A stretch of 64,000 bases of DNA from Cytospora piceicola (Eukaryota; Ascomycota; Sordariomycetes; Diaporthales; Cytosporaceae): NCBI GenBank assembly GCA_023375675.1, contig JALQBC010000001.1:1674001-1738000 (forward strand), read 5' to 3'. The notes under the pieces are model-generated. The model ran no database searches. It was not told the DNA's origin and worked only from the letters and a program-made list of their open reading frames with translations. The translations under genes and the position numbers were made by a program. This document shows, piece after piece, positions 10,939-21,528 of this stretch. Position 1 is the stretch's first letter. Each line of letters begins with the position of its first letter.

Positions 10939-12095
10939 ATTGGGCGACTTCTGTTTCTGAAACTTAAGATAAAGCGGTATGTATGTATGAGAAGGAGGAG
11001 CTGTTGTTATTGCTAATTTGTTGGTTGGTCGGCTGGTTCTGAGCGAGTGTTGATTCGGTGAATGAGGGCAGGCGGTGAGATGGGTTGGACTAGAGAGACG
11101 GAATACCAAAAGAGAGTAAATGTGTATTATTGACTGAAAGAAGGTGGTGGAGGCGATCGTCAGAGCGCGGCACAAAGAAAGTGGGTATGATGGTCTCGTG
11201 GGGTTCAGATCGAAGGAAGGTTGAGGTGGAAGGAAAGGAATGTGGCCCAGAAAGCTACTCCGAAGGCTGACCAGGCAGCCAGAGGGGTTGGCCGGTTGGA
11301 GATTTTGAAGGGTATTGTATATGTCGGCTCGTCTTTGAAGGAAAGATAAGATGAACCCTTTTCTGTAGTAAGGGAATGTGAGGCGACTGAGGGTAAAAGA
11401 GCGGATACACAACCCGAGGATAATTCGACCTCGGAAAAAGGGGTACTCGGGACTGGACGAATGGTTATGATGGGTTCAACAAAGGAATGACTGGACCTAT
11501 TGGTACGTCCCGAGGAAGAGAGGGTTTACGGAGTCCAGACTCGTCCCCGGATCTAAATGCGTGATGCCTTTATCTATCAGAAGGACGGGGTACAAAGGAG
11601 ATGGTTGAAGGCTGGTGGAGCTATTGGGCATTCGACGGAGAGGTTGACGTATCGTCAAAGAAGAAAAGCTATGGCCGGGATCTGGTCCTGGTTGCTCGAG
11701 GGATCATCCGACTGTCTAGAACAATGCATGAAACCCGCAAAGTGATGGCGCCGTAACTAGCATCCGGTCATCATGCTACCGACTACCTGGGGAGGAAGTA
11801 CGATGGTGTTGGAATGTTTGGCTTGATTAATGTTGGCTGGGTGGTCATTCGTCCTGCCCCTTCTATCCGGCACTGGAATGCCCAACGTACTGACGCGAGA
11901 CATGCGCGTCCATCTAATTGACTGGCTTCGCGTAACGTCGCGTCGGGGTGAAATCACCAGGGGATAAAGGGAGGAAAACTGACGCCATGTACTGGAACGG
12001 CTGGAACCAGCGTGATGCAAATCTGGCTCTCTACTTCCCGTTGCGGCCATCCCTTGCCGCACTATCTCCCATCTTCATCATTACCATCATCTCAC
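10939..12095. other. Intergenic region upstream of the CRIB-like gene
   Basis: This 1.15-kb stretch holds the promoter and 5' leader of the CRIB-like gene and the 3' UTR of the aldehyde dehydrogenase gene, both on the minus strand. The longest open frame here is in phase with the CRIB-like gene but begins at TTG and has Ser/Pro/Leu-rich, UTR-like composition. No RNA gene is seen. Confidence 0.45.
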
Positions 12096-13645
12096 TTATT
12101 TGGGATAATCTTTGATGTGGTAGCTCTTCAGCTTGACAAACTGATCGAATCCAAATCGGCTGAGGGTTTGTCCCTTGCCTGAGTTCTTCCAGCCCGTCCA
12201 TGCGAGATCCTGCAAGATAACCGTCAGTAAGGGGCATTCAGTAGTGACATGATTAAAGATCAGATTTCACAACGTACCGCGCTTGGGAAGTCGCATCGGT
12301 TAACGAACACCGTGCCAGCTTCAACATCATCAGACAGCTCGTGGCCCTTGGCTGTGTCCTTGGTCCATATGCTGGCAGTCAAGCCAAATTCGCTGTCGTT
12401 CATGAGCTTGATAGCCTCCTCGTCATTCTTGACCTTCATCACGGGGATGACCGGGCCGAAAGTCTCTTCCGTCATGACGGCCATCTCGTGAGTGACACCC
12501 GTCAACAGGGTAGGCTTCACGAAGTTGCCCTTTGGGGGAGGGTTGCTAAACGATTCGTTCTCGGGCGTCGCATCCTTGGCACCCTTCTCCAGTGCATCCT
12601 TGACGTGTGCCTCGATTGCCTCCTTCGACCTCTTGGAGACAACTGGTCCGACATGCGTGGTCTTGTCGAACGGATCGCCGAGCTTGTAGCCCTTCAGTAC
12701 ATTTTGGAGAGCCTCGACGAACTGGTCGTGGATCTTCTCATCGACGTACACCCTCTCAATGGAGCAGCAGCTCTGGCCCGAGTTGAACACGGCGCCATCG
12801 ACGATCTCCTCCGCAGCCCAGGCGATATCAACGTCTCCGCGAACATACGCGGGGTCCTTGCCACCGAGCTCCAGGCCGACGCCGACGAGACGGTCAGCAG
12901 CTGCCCTTTGCACGGCAAGACCACCTGCGACAGAGCCGGTGAAGCACACCAGCGAGATTAGAGGGTTGCGGACGATAGTCTCAATCGTTGTGGGTGAGCC
13001 GCAGTGGAAATACTGCAGAACTCCGGAGGGCAGGCCGGCGTGCTCGAAGGCCTTGAAAGCCTGCTCGGCGATCGTGGGCGTTTGTGGCGAAGGCTTGAGG
13101 ATGACAGTGTTACCGCACAGCAGCGCGGGGATGAGGGAGTTGACGAGCGTGAGATATGGGTACTAAGAATCATGTCAGTCATAAGGGCTTCATGGTCCAT
13201 TTGTAAAAGAAATGTGTGGCAGGGCCAGGAGTCGACTCACGTTCCAAGGGAAGAGAACGAGCACAGGTCCTACAGGGACCTTGCGAATATACCTCTTGAA
13301 GCCCTTCTCGGCCTCGCCATCCGTGTCCTTGAGCGTGTCCTCACTGATGCTGATGAGGTACTCGCATCGCTTTATGGCAGTGGAGACCTCCTTCGCGCCG
13401 TAGGCGATGGGCCGGCCCATCTGGGTGGTGATCTCGAGAGCCAGCTCATCTGTGTTGGCCGTAAGCCACTCCAAGGCCTTCTTGACGTAAGACTGTCTCT
13501 CCGCCAGCGTGGTCTTGCTCCATGTCTTGAACGCCTCGGAGGCAGTCTTGGGAAGGAGGTCTATTTCTTGTGCAGAGAGGCCATTGCGGGTGATGATGGC
13601 CTCGTTGGTGCTTGGAGAGATGGTGTTGATGACTTCGACAGACAT
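12096..13645 (-). CDS. NAD(P)-dependent aldehyde dehydrogenase, three exons
   Basis: The exons, in transcription order, are 13645-13241, 13162-12278 and 12209-12096, with in-phase introns of 78 and 68 bp. The spliced protein is 467 residues. It has the ALDH-superfamily cofactor segment PVGPVLVLFPWNYPY near residue 125, NTVILKPSPQTP near 155 and the Rossmann turn FTGSVAGG near 210. The general-base segment LELGGKDP is near 232, the catalytic cysteine lies in FNSGQSCC near 266, and EETFGPVIPV is near 364. A C-terminal SGKGQTLSRFGF motif completes the fold. It oxidises an aldehyde to the acid using NAD(P)+, but the substrate cannot be read from sequence. The product is a little shorter than the usual 480-500 residues because the N-terminus is short, and no targeting signal is seen, so it is probably cytosolic. 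It is divergent from ESF2. Confidence 0.9.
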
Positions 13646-14032
13646 TTTGAATAGAATGCGTAGGAAGTGATTGAGTTGAGAGGAGGAGGAACGAACTGGA
13701 ATGTCAGGTTCAAGGACACCAGAGCTTATAATAACATAAAATAAATAGTATGTAGTAGATCGTTTATCTCTTCACATCGCATGTTGGATCGTCATTCCCC
13801 TTACTCAGTGCCCCTCCATGCGCGGTATCAATGACGGTTCACGGAGCCGATCCCGGCCGTTGACCGGATAAGATAAGCCTTAGGCGAGTGGCCCCACCCG
13901 GGAGGCTCCACTGAAATTTTGAAGCAAGATCCAACTGCGCCCGGAGGTTTTCAATTCATTTGACATACCAAATCGATAGCTGGACTGTAGTCACGATTGA
14001 TCCTCTGTACCTCCAATACTACCTTTTACGTT
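13646..14032. promoter_or_regulatory. Shared intergenic promoter region, aldehyde dehydrogenase / ESF2
   Basis: The 387 bp between two divergent start codons must contain both promoters. An AT-rich patch (ataacataaaataaatag) lies at about 13,731-13,749 on the dehydrogenase side. I cannot name specific factor sites. Confidence 0.5.
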
Positions 14033-15034
14033 ATGGCACCTGAAAAGAGGAACCATTTCCTCGACGCAGAGGACAGCGACGACGATGTCGTCCAGGACAA
14101 CTCCGACGACGAACTGCAAAAGGGCGGGCGTACGGCCAAGCGGAGGAAGCTAGAAGATGACAGCGACTTTGATGATGACGATGCGACCGACGCTGGAGCC
14201 TCAGACCTCGAAGATGAGGACGAAGAAGAAGAGACAGCGACCAAAGTAGTCAAGGGCGACAAGTCAGAGAAGCCAGACGCCGGCAAAACAACAGGCGAAA
14301 CGGCCAAGTCGAAGAAGAAGGACGACGACCAACCAGCAGACATCCGCCTGATCAAGCCCCTGACCAGGAAAAACCTCGTCGCGACGGAGGCCGCCATCAA
14401 AAAGTCCGGCGTCATCTACCTCAGCCGTATTCCGCCCTTCATGAAGCCACAGAAACTACGTTCCCTGCTCGAGACCTACGGCAAGATCAACCGCATCTTC
14501 CTGGCGCCCCAGGACCCCCTCGTGCACCAGCGCCGAGTGCGCGCCGGAGGCAACCGGAAGAAGATGTACACAGAGGGCTGGGTCGAGTTCGTCAAGAAGA
14601 AGGATGCCAAGAGTATCTGCGAGCTACTGAATGCGCAGACGATAGGGGGCAAGAAGGGCACCTATTACCGGGATGACCTCTGGTCGCTGAAGTATCTCAG
14701 GGGTTTCAAGTGGCATCACCTCACGGACCAGATCGCCGCCGAGAGCGCGGAGAGGAGTTCCAGGATGATGGCTGAGATCATGCGGGAGAAGAGGGACAAC
14801 AAGGACTTCGTCCAGAAGGTAGAGAAGGCGAAGGTGTTGGATGGCATGCAGACAAAGAGGGCGGCGAAGAAGAAGGACGCGCAGGAGGATGTTGGAGCGG
14901 TGGAACAGCCCGCTGTAGTCGAGAAGATTTCGAGCGAGAGGCCGAGGAAGTTTAAGCAGAAGGCACTGGCGCCAAAGAACGAGGCTTCGTCCCAGCCGGA
15001 AACGGCCAAGAAAGCCCTGAGCAAAATCTTCTAA
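14033..15034 (+). CDS. ESF2: Pre-rRNA-processing protein ESF2 (ABT1 family)
   Basis: This is a single-exon gene of 333 residues. The first ~90 residues are acidic and low-complexity (DAEDSDDDVVQDNSDDE). The basic linker PLTRKNLVATEAAIKKSGV leads into an RNA-recognition motif at about residues 115-215: VIYLSRIPPFMKPQKLRSLL, then GKINRIFLAPQDP, then GWVEFVKKKDAKSICELLNA, ending in YRDDLWSLKYLRGFKWHHLT. A Lys/Arg/Glu helical tail follows. This is the Esf2/ABT1 arrangement. The protein belongs to the nucleolar 90S/SSU processome and is needed for 18S rRNA cleavages, where it stimulates the helicase Dbp8. The frame is open further upstream to a TTG at 13,997, but the ATG at 14,033 is chosen because it opens the conserved acidic region. 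It is convergent with NMD3. Confidence 0.9.
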   Translation: MAPEKRNHFLDAEDSDDDVVQDNSDDELQKGGRTAKRRKLEDDSDFDDDDATDAGASDLEDEDEEEETATKVVKGDKSEKPDAGKTTGETAKSKKKDDDQPADIRLIKPLTRKNLVATEAAIKKSGVIYLSRIPPFMKPQKLRSLLETYGKINRIFLAPQDPLVHQRRVRAGGNRKKMYTEGWVEFVKKKDAKSICELLNAQTIGGKKGTYYRDDLWSLKYLRGFKWHHLTDQIAAESAERSSRMMAEIMREKRDNKDFVQKVEKAKVLDGMQTKRAAKKKDAQEDVGAVEQPAVVEKISSERPRKFKQKALAPKNEASSQPETAKKALSKIF

Positions 15035-15961
15035 AGCGCAAGTTGGTAGATACCCATTTAGATCTTTTCCCGTGGCGAGGACATGGCGAGGATGGGCATA
15101 GCTGTGGCCCTCTTAATGAAGCGTCAATAATCAGAGATTTTTGCTATACGGATTTCTCGAAACATGATAAATTTGCCCTCGGAAAGGCTATGAGACACTG
15201 TACTGCATCATGGCGTTTAGTCCATCGCGATATCGGTTCAGCAGCGACGGGTTGACAGTGCCAAGCAACATCCACTATCACAGAGTTTACGCCAAGTAGA
15301 CCCTTATAACGCTAAATACTAAAATACTCAAGCTGACCTCGAAACCTTTCAGAAATACATTTCCTGGGACATGGGTACTACCGAAACAGATAGAAGCCCT
15401 GTCGCCTGTCGGTGAGGGAATCACGACTCCTGGTCCTTGGCTCGCCTTGACAACTGCATAGGGATTGTCTTGCATGCGGTCGGTGAAGGATGAATATTTG
15501 ATGCAGGCAACCACATATTGACCCGATCAATAATCTAGACAAGACTTTTGGTTTCATGATCTACCCCGCGAAAACTGGGTCCTTCGTAGTGGTCCAGGAA
15601 AGCCAATGGGGGAGTAAAAGGAGGTTATATTTGTCGTTGGCAGATGTCAGTCAGATAAACGGAGGGCGCGTGAGCCTCATAAGTCTGCCGAGGATTGGCG
15701 GGATCTGGTATGAGTTGTTTGCCATACTTACTTATAGAACGCTGTACTAGTAACACGAGCAGGTACGTAAACGTAACCTAGCCTTTTTTTTTTCAGAAGC
15801 ACGCAAAACGTTGGGTTTCGGGTATAAGTCGTCAAAGGTAATGATACGATTTAAGTGACCACCGAGCGAATTCTTTGTGATGCTCTATGCAGAGCAGAAG
15901 TTGTTGTATTTGAAAGACCGTGATGTTGAGTACCATCCTCTAATTCTTAGCATCCAGGTCT
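15035..15961. other. Intergenic region between convergent ESF2 and NMD3
   Basis: About 930 bp should carry both 3' UTRs. Open frames are short and show no recognisable motif. A run of T (about ten) lies near 15,784-15,793. No RNA gene is seen. Confidence 0.5.
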
Positions 15962-17606
15962 CTACTCTTTTTTGTCTTGCACCGTCATCTCCTCAAAGTC
16001 GTCCAGTAGCTCTTCCATGTCTACCTGCGGCACCTCATCGTTGCTCATACCAGTGGCTTCCGTCTCCGCAACACTCTGGGCATCATCAACTTCCATCGCG
16101 TTCTCTTCAACCGGCTTCTTGTTCTTGTTCGTGTTCTTGTACAAAGCCAACGCAGCCCGCAGTTCCTCGTCCTCCTCGACGTCACGCAGGAACAGCTCAT
16201 ACTCGTTGTCCATGCGTTCCTGGTCAGCCTTCTTGGGGAGTAGATCGCCCTCGTCCTTGTTCATACGCTTGAGTCTCCACTTCCTGTTGCGGTGCTTGCG
16301 GTTCCTTGGCCAGTGCTTCTTGACGAGCACAACGTCCGGTATCCGGCTGCTATACGTTCCCGAATCCTCGATAGCCTCGAATTGCGGGGAGTTGAAGTTT
16401 GTTCCTGAGAGCATGTAGCCCATCACCGAGTCGCCCACCTGCAAGAAGTGACCCAGATGTGTTCGCACGTTGTAGCTCTTCTCCATGTTGTCTATCCTCG
16501 TCACCTCGACGTCTGCAACGAGCCACCTGCCCTTCTGCGGGCCGGTGGGTTCGATGTTGAGAACCATAAATTCGACGAGCTGGGGTGCATCGGCGAGGGA
16601 GACGAAGGGCGCACGCCAATAGATATTGGGGTCAAGTTCGGCAGTCTGGAGGGTATTAGGGTCGAGGAAGTTGACGGACGTGCCGATCCTGTGGCACAGA
16701 ACCAGGGGGTAGATGTTGCCCAATGACTTTGCCATTGGAATTGGCAGGCAGACGAGGTCGTCTTTGCAGATCGGTACGATCTCCACGGAGTAGGCAAACT
16801 TGTAACTCTTCTTTGAGGTATGAATGTCCTCCGAAATAAGCTCCTGACTCTTCTTGGAGTTGATTGGAACCACAGACTTCAAGAAGTCGAGGAACTTCTG
16901 AGCCTGGTTTCGTTGCGAGAAGAAGAAGTCGATACCGTCTTTTGCTTCCTTGATGTTGATTGTGTCTTTGTGTGCGCCGTGCTTCAAGATGAGCTGCTCC
17001 AGGTAAAGGAAGGTCCTCTTGTGGAGAACCTTTTGTCGTACTTGCACGCAAGCCCTCCATACGTTGGCTGTGTACGACTTTGCGCAGTCGGGGCACTGTT
17101 GAGTGGCCACAATGTATACGACCTCGAAGCTCTGCTGCATCAAGACACCATCCGACACAGCATCCTGCACTGTGATCTTGACTTTTATCCTCCTGGAATG
17201 CGGCTCTGTCCAGATAAAGCTAGCATCAACGATCCTGACTCTTCCCATTCCCCTCAATTTCTTCAAGCAGAGCGCGAGCAATTCCCGAGATTCAGGAGCG
17301 GCAACCAGCCAGCTCGTGGGCGGCAAGAGCCATCGATCGCAGTCTCGGCAGAAGTTCAGGACGGCCTCGCGTTGGATTCCTCCGGATATGTCGTGTGTGA
17401 GCTTGACACAGTCGTAGCAGAGTGCGCCAGCGGCTGTGGTTCCGTCGATGGGTGCACCGCAGTTGCAACATAGGATTCTGTAACATCACCATGTCAGCCC
17501 AAGCGTCATAGCCAAGGAGGCCAAGGGGGGGGACTCACGTTGCGCCGGTCATCGCCGTCCCTGTCGGGCCGGTGATGGAAACCGCACCATCCATATCAAT
17601 ATCCAT
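15962..17606 (-). CDS. NMD3: 60S ribosomal export protein NMD3 (two exons)
   Basis: Exon 1 is 17606-17539 and exon 2 is 17477-15962. The intron starts GTGAGT and ends TTACAG, giving 527 residues. NMD3 is the adaptor that loads the exportin Crm1 onto pre-60S subunits. The N-terminus has the conserved paired zinc-binding cysteines: CCNCGAPID and CYDCVKL around residues 26-46, FCRDCDRWLLPP near 60 and CPDCAKSY near 137. The Nmd3 core follows: DGIDFFFSQRNQAQKFLDFL, then the YKFAYSVEIVPICKDDLVCL segment and LCHRIGTSVNFLDP. The C-terminal ~120 residues are acidic, with Leu-spaced segments (YELFLRDVEEDEELRAALAL and VDMEELLDDFEEM) of the type that holds the nuclear export signal. The start ATG lies in the short first exon; the frame in exon 2 is open upstream of any Met. 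Confidence 0.92.
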
Positions 17607-18611
17607 CTTGGATGGTTTGTACAGTGTTGTTGTGCGGGGAGGGATTTGTTGTGTTGATGAATGAAGGTTTAGTTCGTTGTACGAAGAAGCGGAAGTGGAA
17701 TCGAGTTGCGCTCAAGTGATGCCGCCCGCATTTCCAAAAATTCCCAGTCGCCCCGCTCAACTTTTATTGATAAGCATGCGCAGGGCGATAAGACTTTTCC
17801 AGGGGACCACTGCAGTGGGGACTTATCAGCTTATGTTCACTGTGACGTTATCATGCACTAATCGGTAGTGGCAGCACAGACATCCCTGGTCGTCTGCTCC
17901 TAACCCCGAGACGACATGGGGCTTGGTAAGGAGGAAAGGGGGGGGGGGTGAGATTTGCTAGAGCCGGCAGTTGAACCATGTCGCTGGCCTCGTCGCCACG
18001 TATAACTTTCCATCCATTTCCGCATCTCCTGATCCGTTGCAGACAGATGATATTGTCTTGGCATCTATGAAACCCAAAAATGGATGCGTGAGGCCTGATT
18101 TACAGTGTTCTCTGCTGATTTCGATGATACCGCTGGTACATTCAAGGCCCTTGAATTCCTGGACCGGTGAGAGATGACTGGTGGCTTTCGCTCCTGTTAA
18201 TCGCCGTGTCGAGGTATATTGGCGTGACGAGAGGCCATCACCATTGATAGCACGCTCCTCTTGGCTTTCAATTGGGAAGGCCCGTTTACTACCTTGGTAC
18301 AATCCGGAATCACGCTTCCTCCGAAGGAAAATAAGGATTTCCACGAATCCAGTATCATGAAACTTGGTAGGGGCAATATCTCCACTGCAACGCAGCACGC
18401 CCCTTTCATCAACAGTCTTAATGCATGCAAAGCGAAGGCCACACCAAAAACAAAATAGACAAATCACATGTTGTTTATGGATGTCATGATGATTCAGACT
18501 ATAAAGATGGAAAATTTTTTCCCTTCAATGTCTTCTCAAGTCACTATGTAGTGCTCCTCCGAGACTTACACATGTGTATAGCTTGTCAAGTCATATTCCC
18601 AAGTCGCCACA
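17607..18611. other. Intergenic region between divergent NMD3 and polygalacturonase genes
   Basis: About 1 kb holds both promoters. It includes an 11-base G run at about 17,938-17,948. The minus-strand open frame of 169 codons here has no family motif and poor coding character, and I do not call it. No RNA gene is seen. Confidence 0.5.
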
Positions 18612-19901
18612 ATGCGAAGCCCCACCACCAGTGCTGGCGTCGTCGCGCTTCTGAGTCTCTCAGGGGCTTTGGCCGCAAGTCCTGCCAATAATTGCACCTT
18701 CAGTGGCTCGAGCGGTTACTGGGGCATCAGCAAGACCAAGAGCTTATGCTCAACGATCATCATAGACTCTCTCGAGGTTCCCGCAGGGAAGACTCTCGAC
18801 CTAGAGGACCTGCATAATTTCACTACTGTGAGTATACCTTTAATACCCAAAATTCCTCACGCGTGTCTTGCATATTCCGTATTCGCAGCTAACGCCATTG
18901 CAGGTCATCTTCCAGGGCAGGACAACATGGGACTACGCCGAGTGGGAGGGCTCCCTCGTATCAATCAGTGGAAACAATATCACCGTGAAGGGTGCACCTG
19001 GTTCCATCCTCGACGGGCAAGGTGCACTGTGGTGGGATGGACTTGGCGGCAATGGAGGCGTGACCAAGCCAAAGTTTTTCAAAGCCAACTACCTTTACGA
19101 CTCCGTCCTGGACGGCATTAACATCCTCAACGCACCCAAGAACTCTTTCAGCATTAACCATGTTGAGAACCTGACGCTTCGGAACGTTCTGGTGAACAAT
19201 ACCGCCGGTGACGAACTCGACTCCGACGGCACCACGCTGGGCCACAACACAGATGCGTTCGACATTAACAACTGTAATGGTGTCCTCCTACAGAACATCA
19301 CCGTTTATAACCAGGACGACTGTGTGGCCGTGAATTCAGGCGAGAACGTCGTCTTCAGAGACGCGCTGTGCTCGGGAGGACACGGGATATCAATCGGCTC
19401 CGTGGGTGGACGGGATAACAATATTGTGAACAATATTATCTTTGACAACGTATTGATGGAGAAGTCACAACAGTCTGTTAGGATAGTAAGTCGCCCCCTT
19501 GAAGCTAACCCGCTGCGATCTCGAGAGGGCAGTACAGTACGACAATGTGATGTAACAAGATAAATAACCCATATCTACAGAAAACTATCGCGGACGCTAA
19601 TGGCACCGTTTCAAACATTATATATCGCAACATCGTTATTGACAGCCCAAGGGACAACACAGACTACGGCATCATTGTTACACAGTCTTACAACGGGGTC
19701 AATGGTAACCCCACCAATGGTGTGATAGTCAGTAACTTCGTGCTGCAGAACGTCACAGGCACCGTATATGAGGACGCTATCAACATCTACATCGAGTGTG
19801 GTCAGGGTTCCTGTTATGACTGGACCTGGACAGATGTCAACGTCACGGGCGGCCAGAATTCTTCGGACTGCCAGAATATCCCCGATGGCATTTCTTGCTG
19901 A
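18612..19901 (+). CDS. Secreted endopolygalacturonase, GH28, three exons
   Basis: The exons are 18612-18827, 18904-19485 and 19581-19901, with phase-0 introns of 76 and 95 bp. The product is 372 residues. A signal peptide is evident (GVVALLSLSGALAASPA). All four GH28 signatures are present: NTDAFD near residue 215 and QDDCVAV near 236 (the catalytic Asp residues), GGHGISIGSVG near 258 and RIKTI spanning the second intron near 294. A C-terminal Cys pair occurs in ECGQGSCYDWTW and SDCQNIP. The enzyme hydrolyses internal alpha-1,4-galacturonosyl bonds of plant pectin outside the cell. The NTDA and CVAVNSG spacing match fungal endo- rather than exo-acting enzymes. Several N-glycosylation sequons (NIT, NLT, NNT, NVT) are visible. 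It stands alone, with a 3' neighbour on the same strand 0.8 kb away. Confidence 0.93.
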
Positions 19902-20717
19902 GAGTAGAGATGTTCACAGAATAGGACTAAGGGACAAGGAATGAGGGCTGGGGGCACCTGGGGGGGGGGGGTGGGCTATGTATCCAACAGAGCTACTCGA
20001 AATATTGTTCAGCTGCCTAGGCAGTATACATGTTCCCACTGTATATATCTTGCTATAGACACAAGAATGACTTTACTAACTTATTGTTCGGTTGCCGGGA
20101 GCTGGCCTACATTAATATCTGCTTGTTCACATGCACCAACCCATGTAGCTGAGAGCTACTGGCGTTTGTAGCATGCCAAGAAAGTACTAATACACCCTGG
20201 CACTGTAAGTCAAATGATAGGGCTCAAAAAGTGTGTTGGAAGGAAGTGGATTGGAAGGAAGTTCAGTGACTTATTACCATTCTCATTGGATGCACATATG
20301 TGTCACCTCAACAGCTGACGACTGTGAAAAGCACAATGACTGCAAAGCACACTGTCGAATCGTAATAGAGGTTTATATTCTACAAGAATTGTGACAGCTC
20401 TTTGTCTACTTGGTTTCCGTCCGTTGCGAACTCCTGCTAACTACTCGAGTACTTACATATTGTCACAATGTCAACCACAACGTTAGCCTTGAAATGAATA
20501 CTCACAGGACTCAGCCAAACACAGTCCTCCGTTAAAATCCTCCTGATAAAGGCCCCGTCGCAATATCTTCGCCACTCTGTAAACCTTGGCTTTACTCCCA
20601 GGCCAACGATTAAGACCACTTTATGATTCATCTCCTCGAGGGTAAACCAACCGTCTTTGTATTTCACTTGTCATTTTACTAACGTTTCTCCAGAAAACCT
20701 ATCCCAAACCGCTGAAC
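19902..20717. other. Intergenic region with a probable 5'-UTR intron end
   Basis: The region has a 10-base G run near 19,961-19,970. At its right end a TTTTACTAAC branch-like site (about 20,672-20,681) and a TTTCTCCAG acceptor (20,684-20,692) lie just upstream of the ATG at 20,718. This suggests an intron in the 5' UTR, or a missed upstream exon, of the small membrane protein gene. Nothing else is recognisable. Confidence 0.4.
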
Positions 20718-21233
20718 ATGTCCCTCAACAACGTTCAAAATACCCATTCCTCGGCCCGTATCAACCCGGGACGTGGATTTGTAGAGCGCCTGGTGAGTTG
20801 TATTGCGTACTCCAGTCTGCAGGCTAATGGTTACAATTCCGAACTTGCTTACTAAAGCTTCAACCAACAGGATGCCGTGCTGTATCTTGCACGCTCACAC
20901 CGTCAACAGTTCTCAGAAATCGTCGATCGACTGGAGGAGGCACGCAATGCGCCCCTCAACAGCATCCATATGGACACTGCTCTCGTCAGAGCACACGCCG
21001 CCGTGAAGCGCCACTTCAAATCCACCCAAACCGAAATCCTCCTCCTGGTGACTGCGCGCGACAGTGAGAGACGAACTCTGAACGCGATACAGCAGCAACT
21101 CAGCGTCCTACTGGTGGAGCGTTTCGGCCCTAGCTTCTATGGATACCCTGAGCCAGAGCCGGCTACCTCGTCCGTGGTGACGATGTGCATACTTGTCACG
21201 GTGGGACTGGCGCTTCTGTACTTTGGTTTTTGA
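20718..21233 (+). CDS. Small C-terminally anchored membrane protein, hypothetical
   Basis: Two exons (20718-20792 and 20871-21233) with a phase-0 intron (GTGAGT to CAACAG) encode 145 residues. Residues 1-25 are polar (NPGRGFVERL). Residues 26-115 are predicted to be helical with heptad-like spacing (SHRQQFSEIVDRLEEARNA; RAHAAVKRHFKSTQTEILLL; RTLNAIQQQLSVLLVERF). A Pro/Glu hinge (YGYPEPEPATS) precedes a single C-terminal hydrophobic segment, VVTMCILVTVGLALLYFGF, ending at the stop. This layout is that of a tail-anchored protein facing the cytosol from the ER, mitochondrial outer membrane or a similar membrane. It superficially resembles SNARE or adaptor proteins, but I see no SNARE zero-layer pattern and do not recognise the family. 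Confidence 0.6.
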
Positions 21234-21528
21234 TGGATTTCTGAATTATAGGAACACGAAATGCCGAAATAATTATACAGATGTTAAGTCAGCGCATCTG
21301 GTGTAGTATCTGCATCCATCGAATTTTATAAAATTTTATGTAGCCATTCCTCTGATGATGCGATATCTCATCATTCATGACAGTGAAATCGAAGTAGAAT
21401 GGCAGAAAGCGAACAGGCGGCATGGACCATACAAACTCACCTGGGGCCCCTCAGAACTGCACGAACATTAAATGCCGGCTGAAACCTGGAGAGGGCCAAA
21501 GCCCTGTGAATTTATGCATATACCCAAC

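Noticed and set aside
13997..14032. N-terminal extension of ESF2
   Set aside because: The extension begins at TTG; the ATG at 14,033 directly opens the conserved acidic region.
17958..18467. 169-codon minus-strand ORF between NMD3 and the polygalacturonase
   Set aside because: No motif, no plausible partner exons and Cys/Phe-rich noncoding-like composition; it lies in the promoter region of the polygalacturonase.
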